From Methylobacillus arboreus (lineage in GTDB: Bacteria > Pseudomonadota > Gammaproteobacteria > Burkholderiales > Methylophilaceae), in contig NZ_JAJAVC010000006.1 in assembly GCF_020532725.1 (NCBI RefSeq), positions 775,745 through 839,744 on the forward strand: 64,000 bases of DNA. Direction: 5' to 3'. The notes below the pieces were generated by a model, which did not search any database, was not told the origin of the DNA, and saw nothing but the letters and a program-made list of their open reading frames with translations. Below are positions 23,874 to 33,823 of the stretch, in pieces. Position 1 is the stretch's first letter, and the number at the start of each line of letters is the position of its first letter. Position numbers and translations under genes: made by a program.

Positions 23874-24761
23874 TCACCTTCTGCTTCCTGTGAGCATTAC
23901 CCAGCTATCCATGAAAACAGGCGGGTTCATGTCAAACCATTCCTGATAAATGGCGCTGACTTGTTCTGCCTGTTCGCGCAGGATGCCGGATAGCGCAATT
24001 TTGCCACCAGTTTTTGCAGCGCGTGCGAGGGCAGGCGCAAGCACCGAGAGCGCGCTGGAAAGGATATTGGCGACGACGATGTCAAACTGTCCGCCAGGCA
24101 GGTCGTTGGCCATGAAGAAGCTGGCATCGGCCTGATTCTGCTCGGCGTTATAGACGCTTGACTGGATGGCCTGGGCGTCAATGTCCACGCCGATGACCTT
24201 GTCTGCGCCCAGCTTGCGTGCGGCGATGGCCAGAATGCCGGAGCCGCAGCCGTAATCCAGGACGCTGGCGCCGGGGCTGACAGTATCGGCCAGCCAGCTC
24301 AGGCACAAGTGCGTGGTCGGGTGGCTGCCGGTGCCGAAGGCCAGGCCGGGATCCAGCACGATATTGAGTGCATCGGCATTGGGTGCATCGTGCCAGGAAG
24401 GCACAATCCAGAGGTCATCGCGGATACGGATGGGCTCGAACTGCGATTGTGTCGCGCGTACCCAGTCCTGCTCGGCGATGGTCTCGGTGGTGTACTGGAA
24501 CTCTGCAATGCCCGTGGCTTCACTGAGTTCCTGCAATACGGTTTCCAGCGCTGATTCTTCATCGAACAACGCACTGACGACATTTTGCTGCCAAATGCCT
24601 GGCGGCGGGTCGCCGGGCTCGCCAAAGATCGGCTGTTCGTCCGGCGTTTCCGCATTGGCATCCTCGATGCTCGCGGAGAGGGCACCCAGTTCCATCAGGG
24701 TGTCGCTCAGGAGCTCGGCATTGTTGTCCTTTGCCTCAATTTTTAACGAAATCCAGCCCAT
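23874..24761 (-). CDS. prmA: Ribosomal protein L11 methyltransferase
   Basis: 295-residue SAM-dependent enzyme that trimethylates ribosomal protein L11. N-terminal substrate-binding domain ([20 protein letters not shown]), then a class-I SAM fold: ASVLDYGCGSGILAIAARKL (motif I), GVDIDAQAI (motif II), VVANILSSALSVLAP (motif IV). Start ATG at 24761 overlaps the accC stop by one base (TAATG), so translation is coupled; the long frame reaching 25103 is only an artefact inside accC. Confidence 0.95.
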   Translation of the reverse strand: MGWISLKIEAKDNNAELLSDTLMELGALSASIEDANAETPDEQPIFGEPGDPPPGIWQQNVVSALFDEESALETVLQELSEATGIAEFQYTTETIAEQDWVRATQSQFEPIRIRDDLWIVPSWHDAPNADALNIVLDPGLAFGTGSHPTTHLCLSWLADTVSPGASVLDYGCGSGILAIAARKLGADKVIGVDIDAQAIQSSVYNAEQNQADASFFMANDLPGGQFDIVVANILSSALSVLAPALARAAKTGGKIALSGILREQAEQVSAIYQEWFDMNPPVFMDSWVMLTGSRR

Positions 24762-26110
24762 TACTTGGTAGCGATGCCCAGCTTGTGTTCCAGATAGTGA
24801 ATGCTGGTGCCGCCCTGGCGGAATGCAGTATCGGCCATCAGTTCCTTGTGCAGCGCAACATTGGTCTTGATGCCCTCGATCACCATTTCCGACAGCGCGA
24901 TCTGCATGCGGGCAATGGCCTGCTCGCGCGTGTCGCCGTAGGCGATCAGCTTGCCGATCATGGAATCGTAGTTGGGCGGCACCAGATAGCCTTGGTAAGC
25001 ATGGGTATCGACGCGGATGCCAGGGCCGCCGGGCATGTGGAAGGTAGTGAGGCGGCCAGGGGAGGGCACGAAGTTGAACGGGTCTTCCGCATTGATGCGG
25101 CACTCGATGGAGTGGCCCGATAGCTTGACGTTCTTCTGGCTGATGTGGAGCTTTTCGCCTGCAGCGATGAGGATTTGCTGCTTGACGATGTCGATGCCGG
25201 TAATCATTTCGGTGACCGGATGTTCCACCTGCACGCGGGTGTTCATTTCAATGAAGTAGAACTCGCCATTCTCGTAGAGGAACTCAAAGGTGCCTGCACC
25301 GCGATAGTTGATGCGCTTGCAGGCTTCGGCACATGCAGTGCCGATTTTTTCGCGCAGTTTGTCGCTAATGCCGAATGCCGGCGCTTCTTCCAGCACTTTT
25401 TGGTGGCGGCGCTGCATGGAGCAGTCACGTTCCCCCAGGTAAATGGCGTTGCCATGCTGGTCGGCGAGTACCTGGATTTCGATATGGCGCGGTTGCTCCA
25501 GGAATTTCTCCATGTACACCATGGCATTGCCGAATGCCCCGTGGGCTTCGGTCTTGGTCATGCTGATGGCGTTGAGCAGTGCTGCCTCGGTATGGACCAC
25601 GCGCATGCCACGGCCGCCACCGCCGCCAGCGGCCTTGATGATGACCGGATAACCAACTTCCTTGGCGATACGCAGGTTCTCATCGGCATCATCGGACAGT
25701 GCGCCGTCGGAACCAGGCACGCATGGCACGCCGGCCGCCTTCATGGTGTCCTTGGCGCTGACCTTGTCACCCATCAGGCGGATTGTTTCAGCACGCGGGC
25801 CAATAAAGGTGAAACCGCTTTGCTCGACACGTTCGGCAAAATCGGCATTTTCAGAGAGAAAGCCATAGCCAGGGTGTATGGCCTCAGCATCGGTGACTTC
25901 TGCTGCGCTGATCACGGCAGGGATATTGAGATAGCTTTGTGCCGAGGGCGCCGGGCCTATGCACACGGATTCATCAGCGAGCTTGACGTATTTGGTTTCG
26001 CGGTCAGCCTCGGAATGCACGGCAACCGTCTTGATGCCCAGCTCGCGGCATGCGCGCTGGATGCGCAGGGCAATCTCGCCGCGGTTGGCAATAAGGACTT
26101 TATCGAACAT
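24761..26110 (-). CDS. accC: Acetyl-CoA carboxylase, biotin carboxylase subunit
   Basis: 449 residues. ATP-dependent carboxylation of biotin on AccB, first half-reaction of fatty-acid synthesis. [20 protein letters not shown] start, ATP-grasp glycine loop [16 protein letters not shown], catalytic [14 protein letters not shown]. Full family length. Starts at ATG 26110 (AGGAA upstream), 10 bp after accB; the GTG/ATG at 26128 adds six residues inside the spacer. Confidence 0.97.
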   Translation of the reverse strand: MFDKVLIANRGEIALRIQRACRELGIKTVAVHSEADRETKYVKLADESVCIGPAPSAQSYLNIPAVISAAEVTDAEAIHPGYGFLSENADFAERVEQSGFTFIGPRAETIRLMGDKVSAKDTMKAAGVPCVPGSDGALSDDADENLRIAKEVGYPVIIKAAGGGGGRGMRVVHTEAALLNAISMTKTEAHGAFGNAMVYMEKFLEQPRHIEIQVLADQHGNAIYLGERDCSMQRRHQKVLEEAPAFGISDKLREKIGTACAEACKRINYRGAGTFEFLYENGEFYFIEMNTRVQVEHPVTEMITGIDIVKQQILIAAGEKLHISQKNVKLSGHSIECRINAEDPFNFVPSPGRLTTFHMPGGPGIRVDTHAYQGYLVPPNYDSMIGKLIAYGDTREQAIARMQIALSEMVIEGIKTNVALHKELMADTAFRQGGTSIHYLEHKLGIATK

Positions 26111-26120
26111 GGGTTGATTC

Positions 26121-26573
26121 CTAGCCAATGATGAACAGCGGTTCGCCGTATTCCACGGGTTGGCCGTTTTCGACCAGGATGGCCTTGATTACGCCAGCCT
26201 TGTCAGCCTCGATCTCGTTCAGGAGCTTCATGGCTTCGATAATACAGATGGTGTCGCCAACATTCACGTTGCTGCCCACATCGACAAAAGGCTTGGAATC
26301 AGGAGATGGGGCACGGTAGAAAGTACCGACCATGGGGGATTTCACGACATGGCCTTCGATAGCAGGGGCTGCTTCCGGAATAGCTACTGCAGCGACTGCG
26401 GCTTGCGGCGCTGCTGGCGCTGCGAAATATGGCTGGGCAAATTGAACTGGCGCCTGGCTGTTGGGCAGGTGGCGCGAAATGCGTACCTTTTCTTCACCCT
26501 CGGTGAGTTCCAGCTCGGAGATGCCGGACTCTTCGACCAGGTCGATCAGTTTCTTCAGTTTGCGTAAATCCAT
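26121..26573 (-). CDS. accB: Acetyl-CoA carboxylase, biotin carboxyl carrier protein
   Basis: 150 residues. N-terminal [20 protein letters not shown], an Ala/Pro-rich linker (about 45-75), and the C-terminal biotinyl domain with the modified lysine in [13 protein letters not shown]. Carries carboxybiotin between AccC and the carboxyltransferase. Follows aroQ by 29 bp, as in many proteobacteria. Confidence 0.97.
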   Translation of the reverse strand: MDLRKLKKLIDLVEESGISELELTEGEEKVRISRHLPNSQAPVQFAQPYFAAPAAPQAAVAAVAIPEAAPAIEGHVVKSPMVGTFYRAPSPDSKPFVDVGSNVNVGDTICIIEAMKLLNEIEADKAGVIKAILVENGQPVEYGEPLFIIG

Positions 26574-26602
26574 GGTTAACCTCTAGATGTATTGGGTGCC
26601 GG

Positions 26603-27061
26603 TTAGGCACGGGTAATGGTGTTGATGGCGTAGTTCAACGCCAGTGAATATCCGCGCGCACCCAGGCCACTGATGACGCCGACTGCGAGATCGGAGAAAT
26701 ACGAATGATGGCGGAAGGATTCGCGGGCATAGATATTCGAAAGATGGACTTCAATAAACGGGATCTTCACCGCGGACAAGGCATCACGCAAGGCCACGGA
26801 GGTATGGGTAAAAGCTGCTGGATTGATGATGATGAAATCCACGGGCGCGCGGGCCAGGGAATGGATTCTCTCCACCAACTCGCCTTCATGGTTGCTCTGA
26901 AAAGTGTCAATGCCAATGCCCGCATCATCGGCATGCTGTTTAAGCTGGTTGTTGATGCTTTCCAGGGTATCCGAGCCGTAATGGTCAGGTTCGCGCAATC
27001 CCAGCAGGTTCAGGTTGGGGCCGTGCAATACCAGTACGGATTTGGAGGATAGTTGGGCCAT
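26603..27061 (-). CDS. aroQ: 3-dehydroquinate dehydratase, type II
   Basis: 152 residues, third step of the shikimate pathway, dodecameric in the family. [20 protein letters not shown], then [32 protein letters not shown] and [17 protein letters not shown] contain the active-site Arg, Tyr and His. First gene of the aroQ-accB-accC-prmA-DUF3426 operon; ribosome site is weak. Confidence 0.96.
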   Translation of the reverse strand: MAQLSSKSVLVLHGPNLNLLGLREPDHYGSDTLESINNQLKQHADDAGIGIDTFQSNHEGELVERIHSLARAPVDFIIINPAAFTHTSVALRDALSAVKIPFIEVHLSNIYARESFRHHSYFSDLAVGVISGLGARGYSLALNYAINTITRA

Positions 27062-27185
27062 GAAAGGGGGCGTTTGAGCGCCAGTGCAACTTTGATGGCT
27101 GCAAGTTTGCCGTAGTTTGGGGTATTTTGTCTAGAGAATTGGCGAAATTTAACGAAATTGCCTGCCAATGCCCGGTAAGAAAAAA

Positions 27186-27758
27186 TTACGATGAAGTGGC
27201 CAAAATTGGCTGCAAGGTCTCAAGCAACAATGCCTTGCTGACCCGGCCAAAGTAAGCGCTGATAATTTTACCATCGGAACCGATAATCACGGTATGGGGT
27301 ACTACCCCCTGCACATTGCCAAGCGAGTTGCTGAGCGCCATGCCTTCCATGTCGGCGGCCAGCAATGGATAAGGCATAGAGCTCTGCTGGGCGAATGCCT
27401 GCATTTTGGCGGCATTATCAAGGGAAATGCCGAGTACGGCCAGTTTTCCTGCATATTCCTCTGCCAGTTCTGCAAGTTCCGGCATCTCCTCACGGCAAGG
27501 CGCGCACCAGGTTGCCCAGAAGTTCACTACCAGCAATTGTCCTTGCCATTGCTTCAACGGCTGTTCGGTATTCGTGAGATCGATGACGCTGGCGTTAAAG
27601 AAGGGGACGGTGGACGCATACACTTCAACCGGCGGTGCCAGGTTGGGTTTGCTGAAATATTGCTGGATCAACAGGATAGCAACGGCGATTCCCAGGGCGA
27701 GAACCACAAAGCCGCGTTTGCTCAGGTTGGGCTTATTCGGGTTGGATGGCTGTGTCAT
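27186..27758 (-). CDS. TlpA-family thioredoxin-like protein
   Basis: 190 residues. One N-terminal membrane anchor (about 16-34, FVVLALGIAVAILLIQQYF) and a periplasmic thioredoxin fold with active site FWATWCAPCREEMPEL and cis-Pro in VVPHTVIIG. Likely keeps periplasmic thiols (e.g. apocytochrome c) reduced. It overlaps the end of dsbD by 26 bp, and DsbD would be its electron donor. Confidence 0.9.
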   Translation of the reverse strand: MTQPSNPNKPNLSKRGFVVLALGIAVAILLIQQYFSKPNLAPPVEVYASTVPFFNASVIDLTNTEQPLKQWQGQLLVVNFWATWCAPCREEMPELAELAEEYAGKLAVLGISLDNAAKMQAFAQQSSMPYPLLAADMEGMALSNSLGNVQGVVPHTVIIGSDGKIISAYFGRVSKALLLETLQPILATSS

Positions 27759-29622
27759 AGGTTGATTTTACCGCATTCAGGGTCACGAGGAATTTATTGC
27801 TGTTCTGGTAGCCGATTACCCGGCTATGGGGAATTTCCTTACCTGTACCATCAAAGAAAATAATGCCGGGCGGGCCGAATAGGCCGAAACGCTTGAGCAG
27901 CGCCTGGTCTTCTGCATCATTGCGCGTCACATCGGCCTGCAATAGCGTGACGCCCCCCAAACTGGCGCTCACTTCAGTGTTGCTTAAGGTAAATTGCTCC
28001 ATCTCCTTGCATGCTGCACACCAGTCGGCATAAAAATCGAGCATGACGAGCTTGCCTGGGTTCTGGTTCAATGCCTGCTCCAGGTCGGCAATACCCTTGA
28101 TGCGTTGAAAAGACAGGCCAGCGCCGGTCTGACTCAGACTCAATCCTTCCAGTGGCCGCAGGGGCGACTTGGCACCCGAGGCGGCACCTATCACCAGCGT
28201 GGCGCCGGCGAGCAGCATGAGCACGGCAATGCCTTTCCAAAAGCGCTGCCAGGCGCTTGCGGTGTCTGGCAGGCGATCCAAGGCGCGCATGAAAATTGCG
28301 GGGACGATCAGCAGCGCGGCCCATAATAGCAACTGCAAGCTGGCAGGAAGCAATGGCGAAAGAATCCAGAGCGCAACCGCCAGCATGAATACGCCGAAGG
28401 ATTGACGCACAGCCACCATCCATGGTCCGGCCTTGGGCAACAGTGTCCCGACGGAAGCGCCTATCAGGAGCAAGGGGATGCCCATGCCGATGGAAAGCGC
28501 GAACAGGGCGCTTGCACCCAGCAGCACATCCTGGGTTTGGCCAATGTAGATCAAGGCGCCAGCGAGTGGCGCAGCTACACATGGGCTGACGATCAGGGCG
28601 GAAAGCACGCCCATGGCGAACACGCCAAACAGGCGGCCGCCCGGCAGGCGATTGCTGGTTTTGATCAGGAGGTTTTCCAGGGCTCGGGGCAGCTTGAGCT
28701 CATAAAACCCGAACATGGAGAGTGCAAGCAGCACGAAAATCAATGCGCTGGCCCCCAGCACCCAGGCATTCTGCAAGGCGGCGCTCAACAACTGGCCGGA
28801 AAGTCCGGCTGCCACGCCAACTGCGGTATAGCTTGATGCCATGCCGAGCACATAGGCGAGTGAAAGCCAAAAGCCGTGCCAGCGGCTTCTAGTGCGGCTA
28901 CCGACAATAATGCCGGAAAGAATCGGGATCATGGGCAGCACGCAGGGGGTGAATGAGAGCAGCAGGCCAAAGCCGAAAAATCCTGCAATGATCAATAAGG
29001 TATTGCCGCCTGCCAATAGGCTGGCAGCCTGGTCATGTTCGCCTTGCGGCAGTTTGGCGGTTGAACCTGGCGTGCTGTCTGTGGTCGCATGCAGGTAGCC
29101 GAGTTCGAAGGATTGTTGCCTGGGCGGGTAGCATAGGCCTTTTTCGCTGCATCCCTGATAGCTGGCTTTGATCTTGATATTGTCTCTTGCCGTGTTTGCC
29201 AATGCCAGATGCATATCAGCGGTAAAGCTCTGGTGGAACACTTCGGTGTGGCCAAAAGTCGGGTCTTGCTTCCAGTCGCCTTGTGGCAAATTGAGGTTGT
29301 TGACCGTGTGGTCGGCAGGCTCCAGTTCAAACTTGATCCTGTCCTTGTATAGATAGTGTCCAGGGGCAATTTTGAAGGCGGCTTGCAGGTGGTCTGCATC
29401 AATTAATTCGACCTGGAGCTTGAAAGCTTGCTCGGGCGGCAGAATATTATCGGTATCGTTGCCCAGGAATGCGCTTCGTCCCTGGCTCAGCCATTCGCTC
29501 AATTGGCTGCTGTCCGCCGCGGTTGCCGTGCCTGAGGCTGCCAGCAGGGTACAGAGCAGCAGGATTGGAGATAAGCAACGCTGTAATGCAGAGATCAAGC
29601 CCGGGTTTCCTGGTGTAGCCAT
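27733..29622 (-). CDS. dsbD: Thiol:disulfide interchange protein DsbD
   Basis: 629 residues. Signal peptide (about 1-35), N-terminal periplasmic alpha domain with cysteine pair CSEKGLC, eight-helix membrane domain with the transport cysteines in LLSFTPCVLPMIPILSG and LIVSPCVAAPLAGAL, and C-terminal thioredoxin domain with CAACKEME. Moves electrons from cytoplasmic thioredoxin to periplasmic partners. It overlaps cutA upstream by 28 bp and tlpA downstream by 26 bp; overlaps in both directions indicate one tightly coupled operon. Confidence 0.96.
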   Translation of the reverse strand: MATPGNPGLISALQRCLSPILLLCTLLAASGTATAADSSQLSEWLSQGRSAFLGNDTDNILPPEQAFKLQVELIDADHLQAAFKIAPGHYLYKDRIKFELEPADHTVNNLNLPQGDWKQDPTFGHTEVFHQSFTADMHLALANTARDNIKIKASYQGCSEKGLCYPPRQQSFELGYLHATTDSTPGSTAKLPQGEHDQAASLLAGGNTLLIIAGFFGFGLLLSFTPCVLPMIPILSGIIVGSRTRSRWHGFWLSLAYVLGMASSYTAVGVAAGLSGQLLSAALQNAWVLGASALIFVLLALSMFGFYELKLPRALENLLIKTSNRLPGGRLFGVFAMGVLSALIVSPCVAAPLAGALIYIGQTQDVLLGASALFALSIGMGIPLLLIGASVGTLLPKAGPWMVAVRQSFGVFMLAVALWILSPLLPASLQLLLWAALLIVPAIFMRALDRLPDTASAWQRFWKGIAVLMLLAGATLVIGAASGAKSPLRPLEGLSLSQTGAGLSFQRIKGIADLEQALNQNPGKLVMLDFYADWCAACKEMEQFTLSNTEVSASLGGVTLLQADVTRNDAEDQALLKRFGLFGPPGIIFFDGTGKEIPHSRVIGYQNSNKFLVTLNAVKSTYDTAIQPE

Positions 29623-29942
29623 GTAAGATAGGCAGCCAAGCCGCCCGTGACTGGGACATGGATGATCTCGGGAAGTTCGTAAGGGTGCAGTTCGCGGATG
29701 GTTTGCTCAAGTTCGGGATAGCGTGTGCTGGTGGTCTTGATGAGCAACGGGATTTCCGTTGCGGTTTCCAGCTTGCCTTGCCACTGGTAGAAAGACAGGC
29801 AGGGGGCAAGCATATTGACGCAGGCAGCCAGCTTTCTGCTGACAAGTTCGCGCGCAATGTTTTCGGCGCTGGTTTGGTCCGGCATATTGGTCAGGACTAG
29901 CAGGGCGCCACTGTTTTCTGATGATGGAGATTGAAGTTTCAT
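29595..29942 (-). CDS. cutA: CutA divalent-cation tolerance protein
   Basis: 115 residues. Small trimeric ferredoxin-like protein: ALLVLTNMPDQTSAENIARE, SRKLAACVNMLAPCLSFYQW and ELHPYELPEIIHVPV are signature stretches. Copper tolerance was proposed in E. coli; true role unclear. Always next to dsbD in this group. No later start is possible without losing the first beta strand, so its ATG (29942-29940) overlaps the divergent fxsA ATG (29941-29943). Confidence 0.93.
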   Translation of the reverse strand: MKLQSPSSENSGALLVLTNMPDQTSAENIARELVSRKLAACVNMLAPCLSFYQWQGKLETATEIPLLIKTTSTRYPELEQTIRELHPYELPEIIHVPVTGGLAAYLTWLHQETRA

Positions 29943-30390
29943 GCGTTTTATTTTCCTCTTGCTGATTTTACTCGCTTTCCCGATCGCTGAGATATGGGTG
30001 CTGGTGGAGTTGGCTGCAAGATATGGCTGGCTGGTGCTGGCTTACCTGGTCGTGGTCGGGGTATTGGGTTGGCGATTGATTCAGGATGAAAAGCTTCTGA
30101 TGCTCGGGCGTATGGCGCAAACGCTGCAAGCGGGCGGGACGCCTTTGCGCGCGATGTTCGGCAGTGCCAAGAACCTGTTGGCGGGGGTTCTGCTCTTGAT
30201 TCCGGGTGTGATCAGCGATGCGATTGCGGTGATTTTGCTGTTATTGCCGGGTGGTGGCAAGCTGGAAACCGCAGCCAATGACGATGATTTCGTTTCACGT
30301 GAAACCATCCATACGGAATACCGTAGCGAGACGCGCGCACAGTCATCGGCAGGTGATGTGATTGAAGGCGAGTACCGGCGCGAGGATTAA
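29941..30390 (+). CDS. fxsA: FxsA family membrane protein
   Basis: 149 residues, cytoplasmic-membrane protein. Hydrophobic helices near 1-20, 25-45 and 82-102, with the family motifs FPIAEIWVLVELAARYGW, VLGWRLIQDE and LLIPGVISDAIAVILLLLPG; charged C-terminal tail (YRSETRAQSSAGDVIEGEYR). In E. coli FxsA relieves phage T7 exclusion by F PifA; normal role unknown. Start overlaps the cutA start on the other strand, with its GGAG ribosome site inside cutA. Confidence 0.9.
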   Translation: MRFIFLLLILLAFPIAEIWVLVELAARYGWLVLAYLVVVGVLGWRLIQDEKLLMLGRMAQTLQAGGTPLRAMFGSAKNLLAGVLLLIPGVISDAIAVILLLLPGGGKLETAANDDDFVSRETIHTEYRSETRAQSSAGDVIEGEYRRED

Positions 30391-30460
30391 GCGCCTGGCA
30401 CTGTGCTAGACTTCCCGCTTTTTCCGTCAGTGGTCAGGGTCGTGTGGAATCAGGAATCCC

Positions 30461-31489
30461 ATGTCTTTTCAAGTCATTATCAAGCCTAGTGATCGCATAT
30501 TCACTGTAGAAGATGGCGATACCGTGCTGGATGCCGCCATTGATGCGGGCGTCAATCTGCCGTATGGCTGTCGCAACGGTACCTGCGGCGCCTGCAAGGG
30601 GCAGGTGCTTGCGGGAGATATCAATTACGGCGAGTATTTTGACAGTGCCCTGAGTGAAGATGAGAAAAAAACCGGCAAGGCCCTGTTCTGTTGTGCTCAG
30701 CCTTTATCCAATCTGGTCATCGAGTGCCGTGAGGTGGCGGGCGAGGGGATTCCACCGCGTATCATGCCCGTTCGTGTGGAAAAGCTGGAGAAGTTATCTC
30801 ACGATGTCATGGGCATGACGCTCAAGCTGCCAAGCAATGAACGCATGCAGTTCGTGGCCGGGCAATACGTGGAATTCCTGCTCAAGGATGGCAGGCGCCG
30901 CGCATTTTCCCTTGCCAATGCGCCTTATCAGGATCGTTTTCTTGAGTTGCATATGCGCCTAGTGCCGGGCGGGCAATTCACCCAATACGTATTCAGCGAA
31001 ATGCAGGAAAAAACCATCCTGCGCCTGGAAGGGCCATTTGGTACGTTCTATTTGCGTGAAGAGAGTACACGCCCTGTCATTTTCGTGGCGGGCGGCACCG
31101 GTTTTGCACCGGTGAAAGGCATGGTGGAAAATGCATTGCATCATGGTCTTAAACGCCCCATGGTGCTGTACTGGGGCGCAAAAACCAGGCAGGACTTGTA
31201 TCTGGATGCCCTGGCGCGACAATGGCAGGAACAGAACCCGCTATTCACCTATGTGCCGGTATTGTCTGACCCGGTGCCCGAGGACGCATGGAAGGGCCGG
31301 ACTGGCCTGGTGCACGAGGCTGTGCTGGAGGATCATCTGGACATGAGTGCGCACCAGGTTTATTGCTGTGGTGCGCCGCAGATGGTGGAGGTGGCTCACC
31401 GGGATTTTCAGCGTCACGGCCTGCCTGAGGAGGAGTTTTTCTCGGATGCATTCACCTTTGCCAATCCGGTAACGAAGGTGTCAACCTAA
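30461..31489 (+). CDS. Ferredoxin-NAD(P)H reductase, AscD/CDP-6-deoxyglucoseen reductase-like
   Basis: 342 residues. N-terminal plant-type 2Fe-2S domain with CRNGTCGACKGQ plus ALFCCAQ (four cysteine ligands), then FAD domain (RRAFSLANAP, GGQFTQYVF) and NAD(P) domain (VAGGTGFAPVKGMVENAL, VYCCGAPQMVE). Flavin/iron-sulfur electron-transfer reductase. Often annotated CDP-6-deoxy-L-threo-D-glycero-4-hexulose-3-dehydrase reductase in betaproteobacteria, but no deoxysugar genes are here and its real acceptor is unknown. Convergent with hemY. Confidence 0.9.
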   Translation: MSFQVIIKPSDRIFTVEDGDTVLDAAIDAGVNLPYGCRNGTCGACKGQVLAGDINYGEYFDSALSEDEKKTGKALFCCAQPLSNLVIECREVAGEGIPPRIMPVRVEKLEKLSHDVMGMTLKLPSNERMQFVAGQYVEFLLKDGRRRAFSLANAPYQDRFLELHMRLVPGGQFTQYVFSEMQEKTILRLEGPFGTFYLREESTRPVIFVAGGTGFAPVKGMVENALHHGLKRPMVLYWGAKTRQDLYLDALARQWQEQNPLFTYVPVLSDPVPEDAWKGRTGLVHEAVLEDHLDMSAHQVYCCGAPQMVEVAHRDFQRHGLPEEEFFSDAFTFANPVTKVST

Positions 31490-31553
31490 AACTAATAAAA
31501 CTAAAGTTGCGTTGCTCAGCGTAATTTAGGTGGGAGAAGGGGCTGCGATACGC

Positions 31554-32735
31554 CTATTTCTCTTCACGGCAGAACTGCACGCTCAAGCGGTAGTGATGAT
31601 TGGCCGCACCGCTTTCGCCACGGCTTTCAAGCAGGCGTGCTAGGGTCAGGTGTGCTTCCGCGGAAGGTTCTACGCTGATGCTGGCTTCAAGATAGCTTTG
31701 CGCCTTGCCCCACAGGCTCAGGCGGATACACATCTTGCCCAGTGACAGTAGCAATCTGGCGTCTCCCTCGTGGCTCAGCAGCCAGTGCTCGGCCTGTTGC
31801 AGCTGCTTGTGCGGATTGGTGCTGGCACAGTCTCCCAGCTTGCCAGCAAGTTCGCTGTCCCATTCCTTTGTCAGGCTCATTTCCAGCACTTCCTGCGCCT
31901 GGTTGCCCGCGTTCAGTGCAATAAAGGCATCTGCGGCCATACAGGCAATCCGGCTGTTGAGGCGATCTTCTTCCGGTACTTTCTTCCAGTAGGCCATGAG
32001 CGCGTTTAGGTCTTTGCCGTGGCGCTCAATCAAGTGTTGATGCGCCTGGTGGCGGATTTCTCTAGCCTGCCAGCTTTCCATGCCATCGTGTTTTTCCAGT
32101 TGCTGCAGCAACACCAGTACTTGTTCCCAATTGTTGAGGCGTAGTTGCACCTTCAACTCAAGCCGCATGGCCGGGACAAACCTGGGTTCTATTTTCTCGA
32201 TCTTGTGCAGGATATCCAGTGCCTGGCTATAGAGCCGGTCATCCAGCAGTAATTCGGCATTGAGCAGTAGGCGTGCTACTGCCGCATCGGGTGCCAGGCG
32301 CTCGGCTTCGGCCAGATAATAGTCGCGCTGGCCTTTCTGCTTGAGCTTGTGCGAAGCACGGGCGGCGAGCAATGCGGTCAGGCTGGGGTCTTCGCCGAGC
32401 TCCAATGCCTTGGATGCTGCTTTTTGTGCGAGCTGGTAGCGCCCCTGGCTCATGGCATGCAGAGATTCCAGCAGGGCCGCATGGCCACGGCGGATGCGGC
32501 GGTTTTCCTTGTAGGTGTGTACATTCGCAGGCAAGTCGCGCGCATAGTTGATAAAACGCAATACCAGGTGCAGCGAGGCAAATGCAAGCACTACCAGGAT
32601 GAGCAGCAGGTTGAGCGACAATTCCAGGCGATAGGGCGGTCGCACGATCAGTACATAGCCTTCGTTGTTGCCTGCCAGCAGTGAAACGCCGATGGCAAGC
32701 GCGAGTATCAGCAGGATCCAGATCAGTATGCGCAC
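31554..32735 (-). CDS. hemY: HemY, TPR membrane protein of heme biosynthesis operon
   Basis: 393 residues, GTG start. Two membrane helices (1-22 and 40-62), followed by the HemY N-terminal signature (LLILVVLAFASLHLVLRFIN, RRIRRGHAALLES) and TPR-like helical repeats to the C-terminus. Belongs to the gammaproteobacterial/betaproteobacterial HemY, not the protoporphyrinogen oxidase. Its start overlaps the hemX stop by 1 bp (TAGTG). Confidence 0.9.
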   Translation of the reverse strand: MRILIWILLILALAIGVSLLAGNNEGYVLIVRPPYRLELSLNLLLILVVLAFASLHLVLRFINYARDLPANVHTYKENRRIRRGHAALLESLHAMSQGRYQLAQKAASKALELGEDPSLTALLAARASHKLKQKGQRDYYLAEAERLAPDAAVARLLLNAELLLDDRLYSQALDILHKIEKIEPRFVPAMRLELKVQLRLNNWEQVLVLLQQLEKHDGMESWQAREIRHQAHQHLIERHGKDLNALMAYWKKVPEEDRLNSRIACMAADAFIALNAGNQAQEVLEMSLTKEWDSELAGKLGDCASTNPHKQLQQAEHWLLSHEGDARLLLSLGKMCIRLSLWGKAQSYLEASISVEPSAEAHLTLARLLESRGESGAANHHYRLSVQFCREEK

Positions 32736-33823
32736 TATTGGCCCCGCTCCAGGTTGATGCGGTCAGTATTGCGCTCGGAATTGTTGGCACGTTCCAGGGT
32801 GAGCTTGTATTTGCTGGCCAGGCCCAGTGTCTCGGAGATGTCCGGCAGCTGGATCACGATGCTGCTACCGGAAAGTTGCTTCAGCGTATCAAGCGCCGTG
32901 GTGGTGCTGTGTTCACGCAGGTCAAAATAGTTCTTGATCCAGTGTTCCGCCTGCTGTAAGTCTGCACGGTACGAGGCCTCATCGTGCTGTAGCAAGGCAA
33001 TCCTGGCCGTGAGCAGGTGCAGCTTGAGGTTCTCGCGCAGGAAGAAAGTCTGGTCCGGCGCCAGCAGTGGCGGCTCCGGGCGGTCCACACGTTCCAGCCG
33101 TATCATGTGCTTGAGGTCGTCCCAAATCTCACGTGCCAGCCTGCTGAACTGGTTTTCCTCATGGAGTGTCGCTTCGGGAAGGGATGTTTTTGGGTGGCGG
33201 TCGCTTACCAGCGGCAATTTGCCGACGCCTTCGATGAGGTTTTCCAGCTTGAGGCTGATGCCGATCATGTCGATCTGCGGCAATTCCTGCAGGCGCTGGA
33301 TATCCTTGGCAATGGCCTTGCGCAGCTGGATCCCCTGTACGCTGTCCATTTGCTGTAAACGTGAATCCGCCGTTTGCAGCGCCAGCAGCGCTGGCTTGAG
33401 ATTGCCTGCCAGTTGCAATTGCTGGTTGGCAATGATCAGCAGTTGTTCTACCTCGGCAATCACGCGTTCATCATGATTGTTGACCAGTTCCATGTAGAGG
33501 GTTTGCAGGGCTTCCTGCTGGTCACGAGACTCTGCAAGCTGCTGTTCCAGCCGGATGATGCGGTTGGCGGCTTCGGAGCTGCGTTCGTCCGCATTCTTGG
33601 CTAATGCCAGGCTTTGCTGGTTGGTGCCATTGAATTGTTCCAGGCGCTGGGTCAGGGTTTGCTCAAGGGCATTGAAGCGATAGCGGGTATTTAGCCACTG
33701 CCAGGAGATAAAGGCGATAGCGCCTGCGGCCAGTATCAAAGCCAGCCACGCAAGAAAAGAGGGCTTGCGGCCAGGGGCGGCCAGGACAGTTTGCGGGGTT
33801 TCAGGCGATTGTTGTTCAGTCAT
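32735..33823 (-). CDS. hemX: HemX, uroporphyrinogen-III C-methyltransferase-like protein
   Basis: 362 residues. One N-terminal membrane helix (about 22-44, FLAWLALILAAGAIAFISWQ), then a long coiled-coil/helical periplasmic domain (FNALEQTLTQRLEQFNGTNQ and LIRLEQQLAESRDQQEAL-type heptads). No SAM-binding methyltransferase domain despite the traditional name. Overlaps hemD by 8 bp. Role in tetrapyrrole synthesis is by genomic context. Confidence 0.9.
   Translation of the reverse strand: MTEQQSPETPQTVLAAPGRKPSFLAWLALILAAGAIAFISWQWLNTRYRFNALEQTLTQRLEQFNGTNQQSLALAKNADERSSEAANRIIRLEQQLAESRDQQEALQTLYMELVNNHDERVIAEVEQLLIIANQQLQLAGNLKPALLALQTADSRLQQMDSVQGIQLRKAIAKDIQRLQELPQIDMIGISLKLENLIEGVGKLPLVSDRHPKTSLPEATLHEENQFSRLAREIWDDLKHMIRLERVDRPEPPLLAPDQTFFLRENLKLHLLTARIALLQHDEASYRADLQQAEHWIKNYFDLREHSTTTALDTLKQLSGSSIVIQLPDISETLGLASKYKLTLERANNSERNTDRINLERGQ

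Noticed and set aside
24762..25103. N-terminal extension of prmA frame
   Set aside because: Lies wholly inside accC; PrmA starts at MGWISLKIE with coupled TAATG.
25145..26131. 328-codon plus-strand frame opposite accC
   Set aside because: Composition mirrors accC codons, no ribosome site and no recognisable domain; accC is canonical on the other strand.
31245..31451. Pro-rich minus-strand frame in the flavin reductase gene
   Set aside because: Shadow frame with repetitive Pro/Arg composition typical of antisense GC-rich DNA.
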